Part shown: piece by piece, positions 1-6,433 of the stretch
How the letters are laid out: each line of letters begins with the position of its first letter
Position numbering within the stretch: the first letter of the stretch is position 1
Notes under the pieces: model-generated
The model's input: the letters and a program-made list of their open reading frames with translations, nothing else
Told to the model about the DNA's origin: nothing
Database searches by the model: none
Assembly (NCBI GenBank): GCA_028293005.1
Contig: JAQGLH010000080.1
Coordinates: 1 to 6,433 of the forward strand
Direction: 5' to 3'
Source: Alphaproteobacteria bacterium
GTDB taxonomy: Bacteria > Pseudomonadota > Alphaproteobacteria > Sphingomonadales > Sphingomonadaceae
DNA: 6,433 nucleotides
Made by a program: the position numbers and the translations under genes

Positions 1-18
1 ATCGTGTTCAAGGACTGA
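1..18 (+). CDS. Possible last codons of an upstream gene (partial)
   Basis: In frame 1 the first bases read Ile-Val-Phe-Lys-Asp and then stop (TGA 16-18). All five codons end in G or C, as in the real genes of this window. That agrees with the 3' tail of a plus-strand gene lying mostly to the left. Five codons cannot identify a product, and the run could be chance. If it is real, pckA would lie about 140 bases downstream of it on the same strand. Confidence 0.22.
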   Translation: MVFKD

Positions 19-41
19 TCGCCAGCGACATTGCTCGCCGG

Positions 42-63
42 ATTTGCTGCGCGGCGCAGAAAT
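42..63. promoter_or_regulatory. Imperfect dyad in the pckA upstream region
   Basis: CTGCG (47-51) and CGCAG (55-59) are inverted around CGG. The symmetry continues outward as ATTT on the left and AAAT on the right, with one extra G at 46 breaking it. The element lies about 100 bases before the preferred pckA start. It could be an operator for a dimeric regulator or a hairpin after the possible upstream gene. No T-run follows it on the plus strand. I recognise no known binding motif, and no convincing -35/-10 pair is visible in this leader. Confidence 0.25.
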
Positions 64-143
64 GCGTAGCTCGCATAGAGGTGACTCGGGGGAACCCTCC
101 GTTTATGGTTGCCGCGACAATCGAGCAAGCGCTCGTCGGATAC

Positions 144-154
144 AGGAGCGGGAG
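144..154 (+). promoter_or_regulatory. Ribosome binding site favouring GTG 160 as the pckA start
   Basis: Two purine-rich Shine-Dalgarno-like blocks stand before GTG 160: AGGAG at 144-148 and GGAG at 151-154. The nearer one leaves 5 bases to the start codon. The alternative in-frame TTG at 109 has only a GGGGGAA run at 88-94, about 14 bases away, which is a poor arrangement. This site is the main reason for choosing GTG 160. Confidence 0.5.
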
Positions 155-159
155 TTTTC

Positions 160-1752
<1,593 letters not shown>

Positions 1753-1908
1753 CGTGCCGGCTTAAGGCGCGTTGGAAAGGTCGCTTCGACCACCGTCTTA
1801 TAGTCCCCCTCCCCGGAAAGCGGGGGGAAGGATGTTCTTGTCGGATGCACAGCTGCAATTCCGCTCCCGGATTCCCCGGGCAGGACCGCCGAGCGGTCGA
1901 GGGCTCCC
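1753..1908. other. Convergent intergenic gap with GC-rich hairpins
   Basis: This 156-base gap lies between the stops of pckA (plus) and the transporter (minus). Three small inverted repeats can be seen. GCCGGC at 1743-1748 pairs with the copy at 1756-1761 across the pckA stop codon. GGTCG/CGACC is at 1779-1783 and 1787-1791. CCCCG/CGGGG is at 1811-1815 and 1821-1825. Any of these could help end transcription from either side, but none is followed by a proper U-tract. I see no small gene here; the open frames through it lack coding character. Confidence 0.5.
1805..1827. terminator. GC-rich hairpin, possible weak or bidirectional terminator
   Basis: CCCCG (1811-1815) pairs with CGGGG (1821-1825) around a GAAAG loop, inside a longer C-tract/G-tract context (CCCCCT before, GG after) that can extend or slip the pairing. 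It sits 53 bases past the pckA stop and about 80 bases past the transporter stop. No run of T follows on either strand, so it is not a canonical rho-independent terminator. A short extragenic repeat is another possibility, since C-rich/G-rich hairpins of this look seem common between genes in sphingomonad genomes (from memory). Only one copy is present in this window. Confidence 0.3.
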
Positions 1909-2910
1909 TTAACCGCCGACAGTCTGGGGTGACTCCGCCCGCTCCGCCGCGCCGGCCCCCATTCGTGGCGCGATAAACGCCGAGAAGATCAGCTGGAACT
2001 GATGGTAGACGATCAGCGGCAGCAGCATCGCCGCCGCTTCGGGCCCGGGGAACAGCACTCGTGCCATCGGGGCGCCGGTGGCGAGGCTTTTGTGGGCGCC
2101 GCAGAACAGCAAGGTCGTGCGGTCGGCGCGGTCGAAGCCGAGCGCGCGGCCGAAGCCCCACGCGCCGGCGAACGCAATCAGCATCAGCACGAGCACGAAG
2201 GCGGCCAGCAGCGCGAGCTCGATGCCCGAGACCTGCTTCCACAGCCCGCCCTCGCTTGCCTGCGCGAACGCCACATAGACGGCGAGCAGGATCGTCAGCC
2301 GGTCGAGCCGGCTGGTGACCGTGCGCCAGCGCTCGATCCACGCAGCGAGCCAGAGACGCGCGATCTGCCCGAGCGTGAAGGGAAGGAGCAGCATCGTCGC
2401 GATCTTGACGATCGACGACAGGTCGGTGCCGCCGCCGCCCGCCTTCGCGACGGCGGCGAACAGCAACGGTGTCAGCACCACTCCGGCGATGTTCGACGCG
2501 GCCGCGGCGACCACCGCGGCGGCGACATTGCCGCGCCCGATCGAGCTATAGGCGATCGACGACTGGACCGTGGTCGGAAGCACGCACAGAAAGAGGATGC
2601 CGAGCGTCAGACTGGGGCTGAGCCAGGCGGAGCCGAGCGGCGTCAGCATCAGGCCGATCAACGGCAAAAGCAGATAGCCGAAAGCGAGGATGGCGAGGTG
2701 GAGCCGCCAGCGCATCAAACCGGCGATTACCGCCTCGCGCGACAGCCGCAGCCCGTGAAAGAAGAACAGCAGTACGATCGCCGCCGTCGAGATCGTGCCG
2801 ACGATCGCCAGCGCGCGTCCGGTGGCCGGAATCACGGTCGCAACCACGATCGCGCCGATCAGGAGCAGCACGAAGCTGTCGGGCAGCAGGGAGCGAAGGC
2901 GGATGACCAC
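1909..2910 (-). CDS. SLC10A7/YfeH-like transporter, bile acid:sodium symporter superfamily
   Basis: This is a 333-residue polytopic inner-membrane protein with roughly ten hydrophobic segments, the first at about residues 11-28 and the last at about 292-315. Family hallmarks are FFFHGLRLS (49-57), LPTTVQSSIAYSSIGRGNVA (111-130) followed by SNIAGVVLTPLL (139-150), CGAHKSLATG (270-279), and the closing segment VYHQFQLIFSAFIAPR (301-316). These match the SBF-like group (PF13593; E. coli YfeH, eukaryotic SLC10A7/Rch1) rather than classical bile-acid carriers. The substrate of bacterial members is not established; the eukaryotic relatives are linked to calcium regulation, so no bile-acid role should be assumed. 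The start is GTG at 2910 (minus strand), because an in-frame TGA lies two codons upstream. No strong Shine-Dalgarno sequence is visible, so translation may be weak or leaderless. It converges with pckA and diverges from prpE. The C-terminal tail (317-333) is hydrophilic. Confidence 0.88.
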   Translation of the reverse strand: MVIRLRSLLPDSFVLLLIGAIVVATVIPATGRALAIVGTISTAAIVLLFFFHGLRLSREAVIAGLMRWRLHLAILAFGYLLLPLIGLMLTPLGSAWLSPSLTLGILFLCVLPTTVQSSIAYSSIGRGNVAAAVVAAAASNIAGVVLTPLLFAAVAKAGGGGTDLSSIVKIATMLLLPFTLGQIARLWLAAWIERWRTVTSRLDRLTILLAVYVAFAQASEGGLWKQVSGIELALLAAFVLVLMLIAFAGAWGFGRALGFDRADRTTLLFCGAHKSLATGAPMARVLFPGPEAAAMLLPLIVYHQFQLIFSAFIAPRMGAGAAERAESPQTVGG

Positions 2911-3062
2911 GTTTCACGCGTAGCGGATGCGGACGTCGCGGCTCAAGCGTTACTCGGGGCCGGCGGCGCGGGCGCGCCCGATCCTGCCTGTTCCCCCGCC
3001 GCCACGCGGTTGTTATGCTGACGGCGTGTGGGGCGTGCCCTTCATCAACAATTCCAAACGCC

Positions 3063-3077
3063 CGGCCCAAAGGGCCG
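3063..3077 (+). repeat. Perfect hairpin in the prpE leader
   Basis: CGGCCC (3063-3068) and GGGCCG (3072-3077) form a perfect six-pair GC-only stem with an AAA loop. It ends 16 bases before the prpE Shine-Dalgarno sequence. In RNA it would be a stable 5'-UTR hairpin next to the ribosome binding site; as DNA it is also an inverted repeat that a regulator could bind. It is too short to be a riboswitch, and no T-run follows it. Confidence 0.4.
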
Positions 3078-3093
3078 CGGCAACAACGGCCTT

Positions 3094-3100
3094 AGGAGAG
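3094..3100 (+). promoter_or_regulatory. Ribosome binding site of prpE
   Basis: AGGAGAG stands 7 bases before GTG 3108 and is a strong Shine-Dalgarno match at good spacing. It fixes this GTG as the start, and the protein then begins at the usual PrpE N-terminus. Confidence 0.75.
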
Positions 3101-3107
3101 CTCGATC

Positions 3108-5003
3108 GTGAAGTACGACGACATCTACCAGCAGTCGATTTCGGATCCGGAGGGCTTTTGGAGCCGCGCTGCGCAAGGCGTCGCGTGGGATAAGCCGTTC
3201 ACTGCCGTCCTCAGCGACACCGGCGATCCGATCCAGCGCTGGTTCGCCGGCGGCATGCTCAACACCTGCTACAATGCTGTCGACCACCATGTCGAAGCCG
3301 GGCATGGCGCACGCGCCGCCATCATCTATGAAAGCGCCTATTCGGGCACGAGCGAGACGATCAGCTACGCGCAGTTGCAGGATCGCGTCGCACGCTTCGC
3401 GGGAGTCATGCAGAAGCTGGGTCTGCAAAAGGGCGAGCGCGTCCTGATCTATATGCCGATGATCCCCGAGGCGGTGGTCGCAATGCTCGCGTGCGCGCGG
3501 CTTGGCGCGGTTCATTCGGTGGTGTTCGGCGGCTTTGCCGCGCCCGAGCTCGCGGTGCGGATCGACGATTGCACGCCGCGCCTCGTTGTGTCGGCGTCGT
3601 GCGGCATCGAGCCGCGCGGCATCATTGCCTACAAGCCGATCCTCGACAATGCGCTCGACCTCGCCGCGCACAAGCCCGACGCGACGATCATCGTCCAGCG
3701 CCCGGAGGAAAAGGCCGAGCTGCGCGACGGGCGCGATCACGACTGGCACGAGCTGGTCCGCGCCGCCGAGCCGGTCGGCTGCACGTCGGTGCTCGCGACC
3801 GATCCGCTCTACATTCTCTACACGTCGGGCACGACCGGCCAGCCCAAGGGTGTCGTGCGCGACAATGGCGGCCACGCGGTCGCGCTCACCTGGTCGATGC
3901 CCAACGTCTACGGCTGCGGCCCGGGCGAGACCTATTGGGCGGCGTCGGACATAGGCTGGGCGGTCGGCCACAGCTACACGGTCTATGCGCCGCTGCTGAA
4001 CGGGTCGGCGTCGATCCTCTACGAAGGCAAGCCGGTCGGAACCCCCGACGCCGGCACCTTCTGGCGCATCATCGAAAAGCACAAGGTCTCGGTGCTGTTC
4101 GTCGCGCCGACCGCCTTCCGCGCGATCAAGCGCGAGGATCCCGATGCCGCCTTCGCCAAGGCCTGCGACTTGTCGAGCTTGCGCACGATCTTCCTTGCCG
4201 GGGAGCGCTCCGACAGCGCGACCTTGAGCTGGATCGAGACCAATTTGAGCGTGCCGGCGATCGACCATTGGTGGCAGACGGAAACCGGCTGGCCGATCGC
4301 CGCCAACCCGATCGGCATCGAGGCGTTTCCGTCGAAGCCGGGCTCGGTCTGCAGGCCGATGCCTGGCTGGGACGTCCGCATTCTCGATGCCGAGGGGCGG
4401 GAGGTGCCTGCCGGTACGATCGGCGACATCTCGATCAAGCTGCCGCTGCCGCCGAGCATGTCGCCGACCTTGTGGAACGCGCCCGACCGCTACCGCCGCG
4501 CCTATCTCGACTCACACCCGGGCTATTACGCCACCGGCGATGCCGGTCTCATTGACGAGGACGGCTATGTCCACGTCCATGCCCGCACCGACGACGTGAT
4601 CAACGTCGCCGGCCACCGTCTTTCGACCGGGCAGATGGAGGAGATCCTTTCGACCCATCAAGACGTCAGCGAATGCGCGGTGATCGGGGTCGCCGACGAG
4701 TTGAAGGGCCAGATTCCCGTCGCAGTGGTGGTCGCGCGCATCAACAATGCCAGGGGAGCCGAGGAAATCGAGGCCGAGCTGGTCGGGCTGGTGCGCAAGA
4801 CAATCGGTGCGGTCGCGAGCTTCAGGAAGGTCGTGATGGTGAGCGCCCTGCCCAAGACACGGTCGGGGAAGACGCTGCGCGGCGTGATGAAGAAGATCGC
4901 CGATGGCGAGCCTTATGACGTCCCCGCGACGATTGAAGACCGCGGCGTTCTGGTGGCGATCGAGGAACGACTAAAGGCCGAGCTGCACGGCGTAGCGGCT
5001 TAG
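3108..5003 (+). CDS. prpE: Propionyl-CoA synthetase (propionate--CoA ligase)
   Basis: This cytosolic acyl-adenylate-forming enzyme converts propionate, ATP and CoA to propionyl-CoA, AMP and PPi, feeding the methylcitrate or methylmalonyl-CoA route. At 631 residues it matches PrpE (about 628) and is shorter than typical Acs (about 650). Order of domains: acyl-CoA synthetase N-terminal segment (about 5-60), AMP-binding domain with TSGTTGQPKG (239-248), DHWWQTETGW (386-395), TGD (476-478) and the hinge/A8 region with GHR (502-504), then the C-terminal domain with PKTRSGK carrying the catalytic, acetylation-prone Lys588 (compare Lys592 of Salmonella PrpE). CGIEPRGIIAYKP, VRDNGGHAVAL and DHWWQTETGWPI resemble PrpE more than Acs, which usually has WWQTETGG. 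Activity on acetate is still likely. The start is GTG, set by a strong ribosome binding site. No other prp genes (prpB, prpC, prpD) or propionyl-CoA carboxylase genes adjoin it, so it stands alone on its strand. Confidence 0.92.
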   Translation: MKYDDIYQQSISDPEGFWSRAAQGVAWDKPFTAVLSDTGDPIQRWFAGGMLNTCYNAVDHHVEAGHGARAAIIYESAYSGTSETISYAQLQDRVARFAGVMQKLGLQKGERVLIYMPMIPEAVVAMLACARLGAVHSVVFGGFAAPELAVRIDDCTPRLVVSASCGIEPRGIIAYKPILDNALDLAAHKPDATIIVQRPEEKAELRDGRDHDWHELVRAAEPVGCTSVLATDPLYILYTSGTTGQPKGVVRDNGGHAVALTWSMPNVYGCGPGETYWAASDIGWAVGHSYTVYAPLLNGSASILYEGKPVGTPDAGTFWRIIEKHKVSVLFVAPTAFRAIKREDPDAAFAKACDLSSLRTIFLAGERSDSATLSWIETNLSVPAIDHWWQTETGWPIAANPIGIEAFPSKPGSVCRPMPGWDVRILDAEGREVPAGTIGDISIKLPLPPSMSPTLWNAPDRYRRAYLDSHPGYYATGDAGLIDEDGYVHVHARTDDVINVAGHRLSTGQMEEILSTHQDVSECAVIGVADELKGQIPVAVVVARINNARGAEEIEAELVGLVRKTIGAVASFRKVVMVSALPKTRSGKTLRGVMKKIADGEPYDVPATIEDRGVLVAIEERLKAELHGVAA

Positions 5004-5186
5004 CCGCGCAACAAATCCTCACGGGTTGGAGGTGAGGCACCACCGAAGATTGTGGAGCGGCCTGTCACCAGCAGCCCCTACCTCCTGCGGGCGGTCTCCC
5101 GCCACCGCAACTTCAGCGCAGGATAAAAAAGAAGCTGCCGGTCTCCCGGCAGCTTCTCTCTTCAGGCAGTGGTCAGAGTTCGGCGA
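5004..5186. other. Convergent gap between prpE and the TonB-dependent receptor gene
   Basis: This 183-base stretch lies between two converging stops. It holds a small GC hairpin, GGCGG/CCGCC at 5090-5094 and 5099-5103 with a TCTC loop, and the strong minus-strand terminator described separately. Nothing in the first 80 bases after the prpE stop looks like a terminator or a gene. The prpE transcript may end at one of these hairpins, or by a rho-dependent route. Confidence 0.5.
5125..5157 (-). terminator. Rho-independent terminator of the TonB-dependent receptor gene
   Basis: GAAGCTGCCGG (5131-5141) and CCGGCAGCTTC (5146-5156) form a perfect 11-pair stem with a four-base loop; A5130-T5157 adds a twelfth pair. 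Read on the minus strand, the stem is followed by six T (complement of A 5125-5130). It begins 29 bases past the receptor stop codon, the expected place. On the plus strand the stem is followed only by TCTCTTC, so it could act as a weaker terminator for prpE as well. Confidence 0.9.
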
Positions 5187-6433
5187 TTAGAATTTCACCT
5201 CGACGCCGACCTTCACTTCGCGGGGAGCAGCGAGGATAACGTCGGTCGCCTGCGAACCCACGCGGAGCTGATCATAGACCACCTCGTCGGTGATGTTCGT
5301 GCCCGAGAGGGTGAAGCGCAGCTGGCCGACCGTATAGCCCACTTGCGCGCTCAAGGTGGTGTAGGACGGCTGACTGAAGACATTGGCAAAGTCTGCGTAC
5401 CATTTCGCGCTGTGGAAGAGGTTCGCCGAAATGTCGAAGGTCCCCGATCCGAAATCATGCTCGTAGCGCGGCGAGATGCTGAACGTCGACGTTGGGGCTT
5501 TCACCATGTGGTGGCCCGAGGCATCCACGGTGACGGCGTCGTTGCCGCCGGTCGCACGCGGCACGAAGCCCTGCGCGAGCGGGAAGCTCTCATAGCGTGC
5601 ATGCACATAGGAGGCGGTCGCCGTCACGGTCAGGCCCTCGGCCGGAACGGCCGTCACCTCAAGCTCGCCGCCGTAGCTCTTCGAGCTCGCCGCGTTCTGG
5701 AGGATATATTCTACGTTGACCGGATGGCGTGCGCTGACCTGCATATTGTCGAACTGGTAATGGAAGAGAGCCAGATTGACGCGCAGGTTGCGCGTAACGT
5801 CCGCCTTGATTCCGCCCTCGATCGCCTTGATCGTCTCCGGGTCGACCCGATTGAGCGTGCGGGTGATGGTGTTGTAGGCGCCGCTCTTGAAGCCGGTTCC
5901 GTAGCTCGCATAGATGTTCCAGTCCGGCGTCGGCTGGTAGCGCAGTGCGAAGCGGTAGGTGACCTTGTCCATGTTGAACTTATCAAACGGGATCAACAGA
6001 ACGTTGTTGTCGCGGTACATAACGAAGTCGCGCTTCTCGTAGGTCCAGCGCGCGCCGCCGGTGAAGAAGAGCGGCTCGGCCAGCTGGTATGTGCCCTCGG
6101 CGAACACCGCATAGGAAGTGGTGTTGACGTCCGGCCTCAGGATAGGGCCACCGAGCGGGCCGGGAACGCCGTTGGTTACGGTTGCCGCGAGCGTCGGGAT
6201 CACGCCGTTGCTGTCGAGGTGGAACGCATAGGCGCCGGCCAACCAGTTGAGCGGACCACCGCTCTGCGACAGCAGCCGGACTTCCTGGCTGTAGGATTGG
6301 GTCTTGAACGGCATTGGCCCTGCGACCGCGAGCGGAATGTTCGTCGAGTCCGAGTCCGCCTGCTGCTTCACCTTCGAATAAGTGTAGCCGCTGGTCGTCT
6401 CGAGGTTGACGAAGCCGAGATCGAAGCTGGTGC
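5187..6433 (-). CDS. TonB-dependent outer-membrane receptor, C-terminal barrel part (partial)
   Basis: This is the C-terminal 414 residues of a TonB-dependent receptor, which takes up a scarce ligand (iron-siderophore, heme, vitamin, sugar or other) across the outer membrane using TonB-ExbBD energy. The frame has no stop between 5187 and 6433, so the gene runs off the right edge. The GTG at 6371 is internal, because upstream codons read well as barrel (DLGFVNLETTSGYTYSK). Alternating polar/aromatic strands, ASYGTGFKSGAY, the GGIKADVTRNLRVNLALFHY strand pair, KSYGGELEVTAVP, and the terminal strand VGVEVKF with C-terminal Phe (the Bam recognition feature of outer-membrane proteins) are typical of the PF00593 barrel. 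The signal peptide, TonB box and plug domain lie outside the window, so the ligand cannot be inferred. It converges with prpE and has its own strong terminator. Confidence 0.92.
   Translation of the reverse strand, partial: TSFDLGFVNLETTSGYTYSKVKQQADSDSTNIPLAVAGPMPFKTQSYSQEVRLLSQSGGPLNWLAGAYAFHLDSNGVIPTLAATVTNGVPGPLGGPILRPDVNTTSYAVFAEGTYQLAEPLFFTGGARWTYEKRDFVMYRDNNVLLIPFDKFNMDKVTYRFALRYQPTPDWNIYASYGTGFKSGAYNTITRTLNRVDPETIKAIEGGIKADVTRNLRVNLALFHYQFDNMQVSARHPVNVEYILQNAASSKSYGGELEVTAVPAEGLTVTATASYVHARYESFPLAQGFVPRATGGNDAVTVDASGHHMVKAPTSTFSISPRYEHDFGSGTFDISANLFHSAKWYADFANVFSQPSYTTLSAQVGYTVGQLRFTLSGTNITDEVVYDQLRVGSQATDVILAAPREVKVGVEVKF

Larger units (their letters stand above)
2911..3107. promoter_or_regulatory. 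Divergent intergenic region between the transporter gene and prpE
   Basis: These 197 bases must hold the promoters of both divergent genes unless the transcripts start elsewhere. Visible structure includes a perfect 12-base palindrome CGGGCGCGCCCG at 2969-2980 and a leader hairpin at 3063-3077 (separate entry). A weak -10-like TATGCT lies at 3013-3018, with a TGTTCC 18 bases upstream as a poor -35. That would put the prpE transcript start near 3025 with a leader of about 80 bases. The promoter assignment is guesswork in DNA this GC-rich. No small gene is supported here. Confidence 0.4.

Noticed and set aside
2969..2980. 12-base perfect palindrome CGGGCGCGCCCG as an operator
   Set aside because: It is built only of G and C inside a stretch of GC-rich low-complexity DNA where such palindromes arise by chance. 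It is mentioned within the intergenic entry but not called as a site.
2002..3021. A 339-codon plus-strand open frame opposite the transporter gene
   Set aside because: The translation is low-complexity Gln/Arg/Glu/Ala-rich, as expected from the complement of a hydrophobic GC-rich membrane protein gene. The minus strand encodes clear family motifs.
3045..4268. A 407-codon minus-strand open frame opposite the 5' half of prpE and its leader
   Set aside because: It is an Arg/Asp/Ala-rich shadow of prpE with no domain resemblance. It would also overlap the prpE ribosome binding site.
6369..6371. GTG at 6371 (minus strand) as the start of the TonB-dependent receptor
   Set aside because: The frame continues without a stop to the window edge with barrel-like sequence, and a receptor starting here would lack signal peptide and plug. 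The gene is cut by the window, not by a start codon.

Overview
The window is high-GC DNA with strongly G/C-ending codons. It is most likely chromosomal DNA of an alphaproteobacterium, probably from the Sphingomonadales. This assignment is an inference from the GC-rich codon use, the type of ATP-dependent PEP carboxykinase, and a TonB-dependent receptor (a family very abundant in sphingomonads). No marker gene in the window settles the taxonomy.

Layout from left to right. Positions 1-18 may be the last codons of an upstream plus-strand gene. A short leader with an imperfect dyad follows. Next is pckA on the plus strand (best start GTG 160, outer limit TTG 109, stop 1752), an ATP-dependent phosphoenolpyruvate carboxykinase. 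A 156-base convergent gap with GC-rich hairpins separates it from a minus-strand transporter of the SLC10A7/YfeH-like bile acid:sodium symporter superfamily (2910 to 1909). A 197-base divergent intergenic region follows, and from it starts prpE (3108-5003, plus strand), a propionyl-CoA synthetase with a clear ribosome binding site. Finally, the C-terminal barrel portion of a TonB-dependent outer-membrane receptor runs on the minus strand from beyond the right edge down to 5187. Just past its stop is a textbook rho-independent terminator.

Functionally, PrpE activates propionate (and probably some acetate) to the acyl-CoA. PckA converts oxaloacetate to phosphoenolpyruvate, so both fit growth on short-chain organic acids that feed the TCA cycle and gluconeogenesis. 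The two genes do not form an operon; they are separated by an oppositely oriented transporter gene. The transporter's substrate and the receptor's ligand cannot be read from the sequence.

I see ordinary core and peripheral metabolism here, with no mobile element, CRISPR array, tRNA, rRNA or evident novel multi-gene system. The points worth a second look are small: the pckA start choice, a one-residue departure from the PEP carboxykinase signature, a perfect hairpin in the prpE leader, a GC-rich hairpin between the convergent genes, and the divergent transporter/prpE pair.
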